Origin: G963701675 sp963701675
Lineage (GTDB): Bacteria; Planctomycetota; Planctomycetia; Gemmatales; Gemmataceae
DNA: 64,000 nucleotides
Assembly: GCA_963701675.1 (NCBI GenBank)
Contig: OY969623.1
Coordinates: forward strand, 2,108,001-2,172,000
Reading direction: 5' to 3'
Position 1 is the stretch's first letter; each line of letters opens with the position of its first letter. Below the pieces are notes generated by a model, which was not told where the DNA came from, did not search any database, and saw only the letters and a list, made by a program, of their open reading frames with translations. The position numbers were made by a program, and so were the translations under genes. Positions 26,014 through 33,982 of the stretch are shown in pieces.

Positions 26014-28290
26014 ATGGACTCCGACACGTCAACGTCCGTGTCTGCAATCGTCGGCGATGCGTCCGCATTAGGCGACATTCCGGAGCCGGTCTTTCCGAAC
26101 GTTGGCGACACGTTCGGCGATTTCCATTTGGTTGCCGAACTGGGACGAGGCGGACAAGGTTGCGTCTTTCTGGCGACGCAGCGGTTTCTCGGCGATCGCC
26201 CGGTCGTACTGAAAATATCCGCCTGCGACGGATTGGAACACCTTTCGCTTGCCCGGCTGCAACACACGCACATCGTTCCGCTGTACTTTGCCGAGGATGA
26301 CCGTCGCCGAAATCTTCGGCTCCTGTGCATGCCGTACTTCGGCAGCGCGACGCTCAAGCACGTCCTCGACTTGCTTCGTACCGTCCCCGTCGCCCAACGA
26401 ACTGGTCAGAACATTCTCGATGCCATCGGCAAGTGTCAACAGACTGTCCCTGTGACGCTGCCGGCAAGCGGGCCGGCTCGGCAAATTATTGCCCGAGCAT
26501 CATACCTCCAGGCCATTTGCTGGATCGGCGCGTGCCTGGCAGAAGCGCTGCACTACGCACACGAACGTGGACTGGTACATCTCGACATCAAGCCGTCCAA
26601 CGTGCTGTTGGCCGTGGACGGGCAACCGATGTTGCTGGATTTTCACCTGGCGCAGGCGCCGATTCGTCCGGATGTCACGCCACCCGAGTGGCTCGGTGGC
26701 TCGCCGCTTTACATGAGTCCCGAACACAAAGCGACCTTGAATGCCGTTCGCAAGGACGAGCCGGTTCCGACGACGGTGGATGGCCGCGCCGACATTTTCG
26801 CCTTGGGCGCCCTTCTGTATGAGGCACTGGGCGGAACGCTGCCCTTCCGTCATGACTCATCGCCATGTCTGCGGAAAATCAATCCGCAAGTTTCCGCCGG
26901 GCTTTCGGACATCGTCCACAAGTGTTTGGCACATTCGGTCGGCGAACGATATCAAACCGCGGGGGCGCTTGCCGCCGATTTACAGCGACATTTGACCAAC
27001 CAACCACTGAAAGGCGTGCCGAATCGCGATCTGTCCGAACGATGGACCAAGTGGCGAAGGCGACGACCGTATGCCCTGGCGGTGATCGGCCTCGCCGTAG
27101 CCGTGGTGGTTGCAACCGCGGGACTGGTTTATTTCCGAGAGAACAACCTCGCACGACTTCACGACCAACTGCATTCACTGCTGGAAACCGGCTCGGAGCA
27201 ACTGCGGCAAGGTCGGTGTGACGATGCGACAACCACTGCCCGACACGGCCTGGTCTTGGCCGCGGGTCTTTCAGGCACGGATGAACTCGCCGCGGGTTTG
27301 GCTCGAATGCTTAAGCAGGCAGAACGACTCGCGATCAGCCGCGACTTGACCATGCTGGTGGATCGTTTGCGTTTCGGATTCGGCATGGACTCGCTGCCGG
27401 TGGCCGAGTTGAAGACGTTGGAAAGCCGGTGCCGCCTTTTTTGGGACAACCGACAAATGATCTTGGAGAGATTGAGTGGCGAAGGATTCGAAACGAGCTC
27501 AACCGCAGCAACCGATTTACTCGACCTGGCGCTCCTGTGGACCGATATCCGGATTCGTCTGGCGCCCGCAGGCGACGAAGCGTCAGCGCGCGAAGAGACA
27601 ATGCGCGCACTGGAAGAGGCGAAAACTCTATTCGGCCCAAGCATTGTCCTGTGGCAAAGGATCCGCGCACATGCGGATGCGATCGGAGCCGAGATGACGG
27701 AAACGGAACTGCCGCCGGCGCGGACCGCTTGGGAGCACTATGCGCTGGGCCGTATTTTCTGGCAAGCCGGCGACCTCGACCGGGCGGCAACATCGTTTCG
27801 AGCAGCATGTACGATTCAGCCGCAAGGGTTCTGGCCGAATTTCTACGCAGGTCTCTGCGCCTACAAGCAGAAAAACTACTTAGATGCTGCAACAGCGTTC
27901 AGCGTCTGCATCGGCGCCGATTCGAACCGCGCGGTATGTTTTTTCAACCGCGGACTCGCATGGTCTGCGCTGGAACATGATGATCAAGCACTCCAGGATT
28001 ATGACCGAGCTTTTCAACTTGACCCGAAGTTGTCTGCGGCGGTTCTCAACCGCGGCTTGCTGCATTACCGCAAACAGCGTTTTTCGGAGGCGGTTTCGGA
28101 TCTACGCCGTGCGCTAGAGCTTGGTGCAGACCCCGTTGGCACGCACTACAATCTCGCTCTAGCTCATTTCGCGCAATCGGACTATTCGCAGGCGCTCGAA
28201 TGCGCTCGAGAGGCGCTCCGGCACGACCCCGCGCATGCTGAGGCACGACAACTCCTGCAGAACATCCAGCGAATCACTCAGAAAAAGTAG
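26014..28290 (+). CDS. Ser/Thr protein kinase with TPR repeats
   Basis: A 758-residue membrane kinase of the Hanks type. Residues 34-335 form the kinase domain with the glycine loop GRGGQG (44-49), Lys67 in VLKIS, the catalytic loop HLDIKPSN (Asp191) and an activation-loop anchor GSPLYMSPEH. The usual HRD and DFG motifs read HLD and DFH (209-211), a departure seen in some planctomycete kinases. One transmembrane helix (about residues 350-370) links to a C-terminal region with about five TPR repeats (about residues 570-750), probably for protein binding outside or at the membrane. It ends exactly where the convergent FHA gene ends. Substrates unknown. Confidence 0.9.
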   Translation: MDSDTSTSVSAIVGDASALGDIPEPVFPNVGDTFGDFHLVAELGRGGQGCVFLATQRFLGDRPVVLKISACDGLEHLSLARLQHTHIVPLYFAEDDRRRNLRLLCMPYFGSATLKHVLDLLRTVPVAQRTGQNILDAIGKCQQTVPVTLPASGPARQIIARASYLQAICWIGACLAEALHYAHERGLVHLDIKPSNVLLAVDGQPMLLDFHLAQAPIRPDVTPPEWLGGSPLYMSPEHKATLNAVRKDEPVPTTVDGRADIFALGALLYEALGGTLPFRHDSSPCLRKINPQVSAGLSDIVHKCLAHSVGERYQTAGALAADLQRHLTNQPLKGVPNRDLSERWTKWRRRRPYALAVIGLAVAVVVATAGLVYFRENNLARLHDQLHSLLETGSEQLRQGRCDDATTTARHGLVLAAGLSGTDELAAGLARMLKQAERLAISRDLTMLVDRLRFGFGMDSLPVAELKTLESRCRLFWDNRQMILERLSGEGFETSSTAATDLLDLALLWTDIRIRLAPAGDEASAREETMRALEEAKTLFGPSIVLWQRIRAHADAIGAEMTETELPPARTAWEHYALGRIFWQAGDLDRAATSFRAACTIQPQGFWPNFYAGLCAYKQKNYLDAATAFSVCIGADSNRAVCFFNRGLAWSALEHDDQALQDYDRAFQLDPKLSAAVLNRGLLHYRKQRFSEAVSDLRRALELGADPVGTHYNLALAHFAQSDYSQALECAREALRHDPAHAEARQLLQNIQRITQKK

Positions 28291-28806
28291 CTACTTGGCA
28301 AGCGTAGCGGCATCGGCAGGTAGATTGTGCGGATCGGATTTGCAGACAAAAATGAGTTGGCGCTCGCACATTTTGATTTCATCACCGGAACTCAATCGTG
28401 TGGGCCCGTCCAACTTGTTGCCATTGAGGTAGGTGCCGTTTTTCGACGCCACGTCGTGGAGTTCCGATCCTTCGTTGGTGTGAATCAAGATGGCGCAGTG
28501 CCGGCGGGATACGAAGGCATCCTCGAGCACGATGTCGTTGTCCGGAAGACGTCCAATCGTGTTGAGGCCGACTTTGAGTGGGAAAACGCACTCTTTGTCT
28601 ACCAATGCGTAATCGGCCCCAAGCGGAAGGCGTTTCTCCAAGCTCTCCATGATCGTCTTGGAATCCGCGCCGCCGGCGGGAGCTTCCGGTTGTTGGATCA
28701 CATAGCGCGTTTTGTCGCCGCAGGCGTCGAGCAGCCGGGCGCGCGCTTTACGGAAGTCGTCGCGCCGCGGTGCTTCCAGATGGATACTATTCAAATGGTC
28801 AGACAT
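28291..28806 (-). CDS. FHA-domain protein
   Basis: A 171-residue protein whose C-terminal ~100 residues form a forkhead-associated domain, a phosphothreonine-binding module. Core motifs are TIGRLPDNDIVL, VSRRHC and SKNGTYLNG, containing the Arg, Ser and Asn residues that contact the phosphate. The N-terminal ~60 residues are helical and charged. Its stop codon abuts the stop of the Ser/Thr kinase gene on the other strand, so the two genes are tail to tail with no space. FHA proteins commonly bind kinase targets, so a functional link is plausible though not shown. Confidence 0.9.
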   Translation of the reverse strand: MSDHLNSIHLEAPRRDDFRKARARLLDACGDKTRYVIQQPEAPAGGADSKTIMESLEKRLPLGADYALVDKECVFPLKVGLNTIGRLPDNDIVLEDAFVSRRHCAILIHTNEGSELHDVASKNGTYLNGNKLDGPTRLSSGDEIKMCERQLIFVCKSDPHNLPADAATLAK

Positions 28807-28896
28807 TCAAGCATCTGCACAGATTTTGCCGTAAACGTCAATCCATTCTAAATTTAACCTGTACATCGGTTGAGTCAATGAACAAGTCGCAGGCAA

Positions 28897-29376
28897 TTAT
28901 GGAAATGTGATGTTAAGAATCTCAAAACGCAGTATTCCCATCGGCACTTTGATTTCCGCAATGTCGCCGCGCTTCTTGCCCAGCAGGCCCTGGCCAATGG
29001 GGCTTGTCGTCAGAATCTTGTTGTTGTCGTAGTCTTCTTCGCCGGGCCCCACGAGCTCAAACGCCTCCTCGCCGCCCAGATCAAGATCCTTGACTTGCAC
29101 ACGAGCGCCGAAGACAACCGCGTCGCCGACCAATGTCGAGCGATCCACAATGGATGCACGGCTGAGCTTGTCCTTAAGCGCATTGATCCGCGCCTGTAGC
29201 ATTCCCTGGTCTTCGCGGGCCGCATGGTATTCGGCGTTTTCGCTCAAGTCACCCAACTCGCGAGCCGCGGCGATTCGCTTGGTAACCGCGATCATCTCCG
29301 AGGTCTCCATGCGATCCACATCTGCCTTCAGCTTATCGTATCCCTCTCGTGACATGGGAATGCGTTCAATCGACAT
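28897..29376 (-). CDS. greA: Transcription elongation factor GreA
   Basis: GreA rescues backtracked RNA polymerase by inducing transcript cleavage. The 159-residue protein has the usual layout: an N-terminal coiled coil with the tip region around ELGDLSENAEYHAA (carrying the acidic residues that enter the polymerase channel) and a C-terminal FKBP-like domain with SPIGQGLLGKKRGD. Normal GreA length is about 158. The frame is open upstream to 29427, but the ATG at 29376 has AGGAG seven bases before it and gives MSIERIPMSREGY, the family start. A 16-bp stem hairpin lies 50 bases upstream in the leader. Confidence 0.95.
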   Translation of the reverse strand: MSIERIPMSREGYDKLKADVDRMETSEMIAVTKRIAAARELGDLSENAEYHAAREDQGMLQARINALKDKLSRASIVDRSTLVGDAVVFGARVQVKDLDLGGEEAFELVGPGEEDYDNNKILTTSPIGQGLLGKKRGDIAEIKVPMGILRFEILNITFP

Positions 29377-29426
29377 GCTGATTAACTCCTGGAAGAATCG
29401 TTCGGGATAGCTGCTGTTGCAAAACA

Positions 29427-29466
29427 TGAAGCGGAGGACGGCTTCCGGCTGCCGTTCTCCGCTTCA
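29427..29466 (-). promoter_or_regulatory. Leader hairpin upstream of greA
   Basis: TGAAGCGGAGGACGGC (29427) pairs with GCCGTTCTCCGCTTCA (ending 29466), 16 base pairs with one wobble, around an 8-nt loop. On the minus strand it is followed by TGTTTTGC, so it could stop transcription as an attenuator or protect the greA transcript. It could also be a dispersed palindrome. Confidence 0.5.
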
Positions 29467-29674
29467 GGCGTGCATCTATCGAACCGTCGGCGTCGAGAGT
29501 ACTATTTTCGCGACCGACGGAGTCAATGTAAAGGGCATTAGGCTGAACATCTTGGCTAGATTGTGCAGTTTCCACCGACGGTCGGAATGCGGGACATCGG
29601 CGGGCTTGTTGTAATCCCCACCTGAAGTTACCATCCGCCGCACGTACGGCATTCGCGGGTAAAGGGAACTGCCA

Positions 29675-30409
29675 ATGGCTGCGTTCAAACAACATATCGC
29701 CTTCTCATCGGCGTTCGGGCTCGGTTATGCGGCCACCCTTAGCTATCAGGGTGTTGACCTGATCCACAGCGCCTTGGCGGGCGCGCTGTGTGGATTCGCC
29801 GGAATGCTTCCCGATCTAGATAGCGACAGCGGAAAACCGGTCCGAGAGATCTTCGGCGTGACAGCCGTCTTGGTTCCACTGCTGTACTTGCCGCGACTCG
29901 AATTAGCGGGTGTCAACGCCGAGGGGAAGATTCTGTTCGCCGCGGTGGCGTACCTAGGCATTCGGTTCGGCCTGGCTTGGTTTTTTCGCCGGCTCACCGT
30001 TCACCGAGGAATGTTCCATAGCATCCCCGGGGCCGTCATTTCCGCGGAGGTGGTTTTTCTTGCCCACGATTGTCACGAGCCGTTCGGCGGCCTGACGCTC
30101 GCCGCCGGTGTGTTGCTAGGGTATTTGTCGCATCTCCTCCTCGATGAAATCTATTCGGTTCGCGTATCTCGATTGGTGCCCCGACTGAATAAAGCCTCGG
30201 GAAGCGCTCTTAAGTTATTCTCGCAAAGCATCCCGGCGACATTAGCGACGTGGGTTTTTCTAACCGCGTTGACCTACGTGATCGGCGTGGAACAAGGCTA
30301 TCTGAGACCGGTCCACCGATCCATCGCGAGGCTGGTAGCGACTAAGGCAGCGCCAATTTCGCGCGGCATCACGTCGAGCGTGCAGGGCGTTCCGCCGGGC
30401 GGGAATTAG
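29675..30409 (+). CDS. YdjM-family membrane-bound metal-dependent hydrolase
   Basis: A 244-residue membrane protein of the YdjM/LexA-regulated hydrolase-like family. Signatures are the N-terminal KQHIAFSSAFG, the acidic GMLPDLDSDSG motif, TVHRGMFHSIPG and a SHLLLDEIYSV motif, which together supply His and Asp residues thought to bind metal. Several hydrophobic helices lie between them. The enzymatic reaction is not known in this family. It is divergent from greA across a ~300-bp region and is followed by a TPR gene on the same strand. Confidence 0.85.
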   Translation: MAAFKQHIAFSSAFGLGYAATLSYQGVDLIHSALAGALCGFAGMLPDLDSDSGKPVREIFGVTAVLVPLLYLPRLELAGVNAEGKILFAAVAYLGIRFGLAWFFRRLTVHRGMFHSIPGAVISAEVVFLAHDCHEPFGGLTLAAGVLLGYLSHLLLDEIYSVRVSRLVPRLNKASGSALKLFSQSIPATLATWVFLTALTYVIGVEQGYLRPVHRSIARLVATKAAPISRGITSSVQGVPPGGN

Positions 30410-30427
30410 GCATGGCTAGATTTGCGG

Positions 30428-30457
30428 TTGTGGCGGTAACCCGATGCCTCCTATAAT
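30428..30457 (+). promoter_or_regulatory. Candidate sigma-70 promoter for the TPR gene
   Basis: TTGTGG at 30428-30433 and a perfect TATAAT at 30452-30457 are 18 bases apart. Transcription would start near 30464, inside the frame that begins at 30444, which favours translation from the ATG at 30555. Confidence 0.4.
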
Positions 30458-30554
30458 TTGGACGGAGAAACTACGGCGCTCGTACCAGCCAGCCGCTGAC
30501 TCGCTCAGCGCGCACTACCTTAAAGTCGTAGACACGCGATGGGCACCTAAGCCT

Positions 30555-31499
30555 ATGACGGTCGAGAGTATCGAAAGCCTCTGTCAACGGGCCCGACACG
30601 CCATTGCGCAGGGTCAAATCGATCAGGCGCGCCAATTGTATATGCAAGCGATCAGCGTCCGCGCGGATGCGCCGGACGTTCACTACGGATTGGCAACCGC
30701 TTGTTTCCTGCTGAATGATCTGGACAGTGCCGCGTATCATTTCAAAGAAGTGACGCGCCTCGATCCGCTTCGTCCTGGCGCGTACATCAATTTAGGCGCG
30801 GTCTACAACCGACTCGGAGAGTACAACGACGCCGTGGAAACGCTACGGCGCGGGATTCGGATTGATCCACATCGCGCCGAAGGGTTTTACAATCTCGGCC
30901 TCGTGTATCGAAACATGGGTCAGCCGCATCTCGCCGTTCAGGCTTACCTCGAAGCGACACGGCTCGACCCGCGCATGGTCGATGCGCATCATAACCTCGG
31001 CAATTTGTACTTTGAGACAGGGCGCCATCAGCTGGCCATCACGCATTACAAGAAGGTGCTCCAGCTTCGACCCAACTGGGACAAGGCAATCCGAGCTCTG
31101 GCGCAGGCCGAGGCGGCAGTCGGCGCGTCCAGCTCGGCGGCGCCGGCGCCGGAAACCGTAGTCGCCAAATTGCCGACGGAGTCAATTTCACCTAAGGACC
31201 TCGATCGAAACGTCGATCCGCACCTACATGGGGAACTCCTCACCGTCTTACACCATGCGACGATTGACTCGGAATCGCAAGGCCGACAGTTTCTCCAAGT
31301 CCTCGAGCAGCATGTGGAGCCGGCGATCAAGGAGTTGGCAAGCCGATTGGTCGGCACGGGCACTGCCAAAACGGATCTCGGTCCGTGCGTGAAGAAATTC
31401 GAGGCTGCCATCGCCACCATGCGGACGGCCCAGCGCGAACTCGAAACCAGCATCCAGCGTGTCCGAAGCCTCGGCGAGCGCCTGGTCGATTCCGACTAA
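30555..31499 (+). CDS. TPR-repeat protein
   Basis: A 314-residue protein with about five tetratricopeptide repeats (about residues 10-180; for example GAYINLGAVYNRLGEYNDA and GFYNLGLVYRNMGQP), a short Ala-rich linker, and a C-terminal region of ~100 residues predicted as coiled coil. It should act as a protein-interaction scaffold in the cytoplasm; there is no signal peptide. The frame is open back to an ATG at 30444, but a promoter-like TTGTGG-18-TATAAT at 30428-30457 would place the transcript start after it, so 30555 is preferred. nagA begins 19 bases after the stop and is likely co-transcribed. Confidence 0.75.
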   Translation: MTVESIESLCQRARHAIAQGQIDQARQLYMQAISVRADAPDVHYGLATACFLLNDLDSAAYHFKEVTRLDPLRPGAYINLGAVYNRLGEYNDAVETLRRGIRIDPHRAEGFYNLGLVYRNMGQPHLAVQAYLEATRLDPRMVDAHHNLGNLYFETGRHQLAITHYKKVLQLRPNWDKAIRALAQAEAAVGASSSAAPAPETVVAKLPTESISPKDLDRNVDPHLHGELLTVLHHATIDSESQGRQFLQVLEQHVEPAIKELASRLVGTGTAKTDLGPCVKKFEAAIATMRTAQRELETSIQRVRSLGERLVDSD

Positions 31500-31518
31500 C
31501 AAACCTACGCCGATTCCT

Positions 31519-32652
31519 ATGCAGATCCGTGCCCGCCACTATGCGACCGGCGAAACCGTAGACATCACCTTCGACGATCACCTCATCATCGCCGTTGCAC
31601 CGGCGGGAGCGGGTACATCAGTTTCCCGATGGGTTGCGCCTGCGCTATTCGATCTCCAGATCAACGGCGGAAAAGGTATAAGCTTCAACTCGGAATACCT
31701 GACGATCGACGGCGTTCGCCAGGTAGTTGACCTATGTCAGCGACACGGAATAGGCGGTTTCTGTGCCACCCTCGTTACGAATTCTGTTCCGGCGCTAACT
31801 CATGGCATGTCCACGGTCCGCCGGGCGCGGGATGTGGACAAAGTCATTGCAAAGGCAATCCCGGCAATCCACCTGGAAGGACCGTATATCTCGCCGGAGG
31901 ACGGGCCTCGCGGCGCACATCCCATTCAGCACGTCCGTGCACCGGATTGGGACGAATTCCAGCGTTTGCAGGACGCCGCCGGTGGTTTGATTCGAATGGT
32001 AACATTGGCTCCCGAGTTGCCCGGTGCGATCGCGTTCATCGAGAAGCTCACGAAATCCGACATCGTCGCAGCCATAGGCCACACTTCCGCGAGTGCAAAC
32101 GTCATTCGCGATGCAGTCAGTGCGGGCGTCAGGGTAAGCACGCACCTCGGCAATGCGTCCCACGCCGTACTTCCTAGGCATGAAAACTACGTCTGGGAAC
32201 AACTGGCGAACGACGACTTGTGGGCCACCGTGATTGCCGATGGCCATCATTTACCGCCCGGAGTGGTGAAATGCATCCTCCGAGTCAAGACACCGGCGCG
32301 AACCATTTTGATTTCCGATTTAAGTCCACTCGCCGGTCTGTCACCGGGGATCTATCGGGAATGGGAACAGGATTTCGAGGTGAAAGCGGATGGACGGATT
32401 GTAATTCCGAACACCGAATTCCTGGCCGGCTCGTCCATGTTCACGGATACATGTGTAGCCAACGTGATCCAATTCGCCGGCGTGAGTCTCTGCGATGCAG
32501 TTGACATGGCAAGCACACGTCCGCGGGAACTACTCGGCTTGGCGCCACGACGCCTTCAGCCAGGTGAACCCGCTGACTTCGCGATCTTTGAACAGAGCGA
32601 ATCCGGCGTTTTCTCACTTGCCGATGCAGAAGCGACTGAAAACGCGGTCTAA
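31519..32652 (+). CDS. nagA: N-acetylglucosamine-6-phosphate deacetylase (NagA-like)
   Basis: NagA removes the acetyl group from GlcNAc-6-phosphate during amino-sugar recycling. The 377-residue amidohydrolase shows the metal-binding Glu in AIHLEGPYISP, the GHTSA and DGHH histidine motifs, and the catalytic Asp in LISDLSPLAG. It deviates from the textbook enzyme at HLGNAS (usually HLFNAM), so a related substrate is possible. The internal ATG at 31519 is chosen because upstream codons overlap the TPR gene; no strong ribosome site is present, which fits translation from the same transcript. The last 39 bases overlap the convergent mnmE gene. Confidence 0.85.
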   Translation: MQIRARHYATGETVDITFDDHLIIAVAPAGAGTSVSRWVAPALFDLQINGGKGISFNSEYLTIDGVRQVVDLCQRHGIGGFCATLVTNSVPALTHGMSTVRRARDVDKVIAKAIPAIHLEGPYISPEDGPRGAHPIQHVRAPDWDEFQRLQDAAGGLIRMVTLAPELPGAIAFIEKLTKSDIVAAIGHTSASANVIRDAVSAGVRVSTHLGNASHAVLPRHENYVWEQLANDDLWATVIADGHHLPPGVVKCILRVKTPARTILISDLSPLAGLSPGIYREWEQDFEVKADGRIVIPNTEFLAGSSMFTDTCVANVIQFAGVSLCDAVDMASTRPRELLGLAPRRLQPGEPADFAIFEQSESGVFSLADAEATENAV

Positions 32653-33939
32653 GATGTCGTCGGTGTAGATAGCGCCGGTCATTTCGCCGAGCTCGTTCAG
32701 TGCACTCCGAAGCTCCAATGCCAGGATTTCTGCGGGGTCCTCGTAAAGGGCCGCCGCGTGTGCTTGGCGTAGGTGGCCGAGCAAGGCGTCGACATGATGG
32801 CGGCACCGGCTAAGACTTGGCGCCAGCGACGGACGATAGTGGGAATAGGCGCGATCAAGCAGCATCGCCCGCAGCGAGTCGATTCCCACGCCGGTCGCCA
32901 CGCTGGTCGCTACCAATCCGGGCGGCGCCACCGCCAGATCGCACTTCGTGGCAACGCGAAGCACAGGCAGTGTCGACGAGAGGTCGAGTTCGTCCTCTTC
33001 GGCGGCTTGTTGAGTGGCTTCCAGGCAATGCAACACCAGGTCCGCCTGATGCAATTGATCCCGGCTTAATCGCTGCGCTTGCTCGCTAATGGCGCCGCCC
33101 GACTCTTGTATGCCGGCGGTATCCACCAGCTCGATGGTCACGTTGTCCAACTTCAGTTGTTTCACCAGGAAGTCGCGGGTCGTCCCAGTTTGGGTGCTGA
33201 CGAGCGCGCGACCCTTTGTCAATGCGTTGAATAGGCTGCTTTTGCCAGCATTGGGCCGACCGGCGAGGACGACGCGAAAGGGTCGGTTTCCCACCGCGCG
33301 CTCGGTCAGTTGTTTCTGCAGCAGCGTGACCTGAGCCATGCCTTTGGCGAGGCGGTAAAGCAAGTCCGTCTGGTCGACAAAACGAATGTCCTCTTCGGCG
33401 AAATCGAGCCCGGCTTCCACCTCCGCGAGAAGGTTGAGAATGTCATCCCGGAGTTCCTGCATGGGATGCGCGATGCCGCCGGCCAATTGTCGGAGCGACT
33501 GCTGAAGCTCGTCACGGCTACCGGCGTGAATGACTCCCAGAACCGCCTCGGCTTGCGTGAGGTCAAGTTTCCCGGCCAAGAAGCCGCGCATGGTGAACTC
33601 GCCGGGTTGTGCCGCCCGGCATCCGGCGTCCAACAAACGGCCGATAAGCAACTCAATTAGCGGAGGACTCGAAACGGTATGGATTTCAATGAGTTCCTGG
33701 CCCGTATAGGAATGCGGCGCCGGCCAAACCAGAGCGTCGGCCGGCAACGGAGAATGCAACCCCTTCAGTCGTAGCAATCCCGCGTAACGACGTCTTTGCG
33801 CTGCGAGTGACTCCGAGGCGGCGAATACCGTTGCCAGGATGTCGAGTGCAGCGGAACCGCTCATCCGCACGATCGCACGTCCACCGGGACCTTCCGCCGA
33901 TGAGAGCGCAACGATCGTGTCTTCTACATCGAGGGTCAC
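32614..33939 (-). CDS. mnmE: tRNA modification GTPase MnmE (TrmE)
   Basis: MnmE, with MnmG, makes the 5-carboxymethylaminomethyl modification at U34 of several tRNAs. The 441-residue protein has the N-terminal folate-binding domain (GPGGRAIVRMSG, PGEFTMRGFLAGKLDL), the helical domain, an inserted G domain with GRPNAGKS, GTTRDF, DTAG and TKCD, and the invariant C-terminal CIGK with the catalytic Cys. GTG at 33939 is the start, with CAGGAG ten bases before it. It follows yidC by 43 bases, the conserved bacterial order yidC-mnmE. The 3' end overlaps nagA by 39 bases. Confidence 0.97.
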   Translation of the reverse strand: MTLDVEDTIVALSSAEGPGGRAIVRMSGSAALDILATVFAASESLAAQRRRYAGLLRLKGLHSPLPADALVWPAPHSYTGQELIEIHTVSSPPLIELLIGRLLDAGCRAAQPGEFTMRGFLAGKLDLTQAEAVLGVIHAGSRDELQQSLRQLAGGIAHPMQELRDDILNLLAEVEAGLDFAEEDIRFVDQTDLLYRLAKGMAQVTLLQKQLTERAVGNRPFRVVLAGRPNAGKSSLFNALTKGRALVSTQTGTTRDFLVKQLKLDNVTIELVDTAGIQESGGAISEQAQRLSRDQLHQADLVLHCLEATQQAAEEDELDLSSTLPVLRVATKCDLAVAPPGLVATSVATGVGIDSLRAMLLDRAYSHYRPSLAPSLSRCRHHVDALLGHLRQAHAAALYEDPAEILALELRSALNELGEMTGAIYTDDILDRVFSRFCIGK

Positions 33940-33982
33940 CGAAACAAAGCTCCTGTTGCTCGGAGTGGAATGGAGATGCGGG

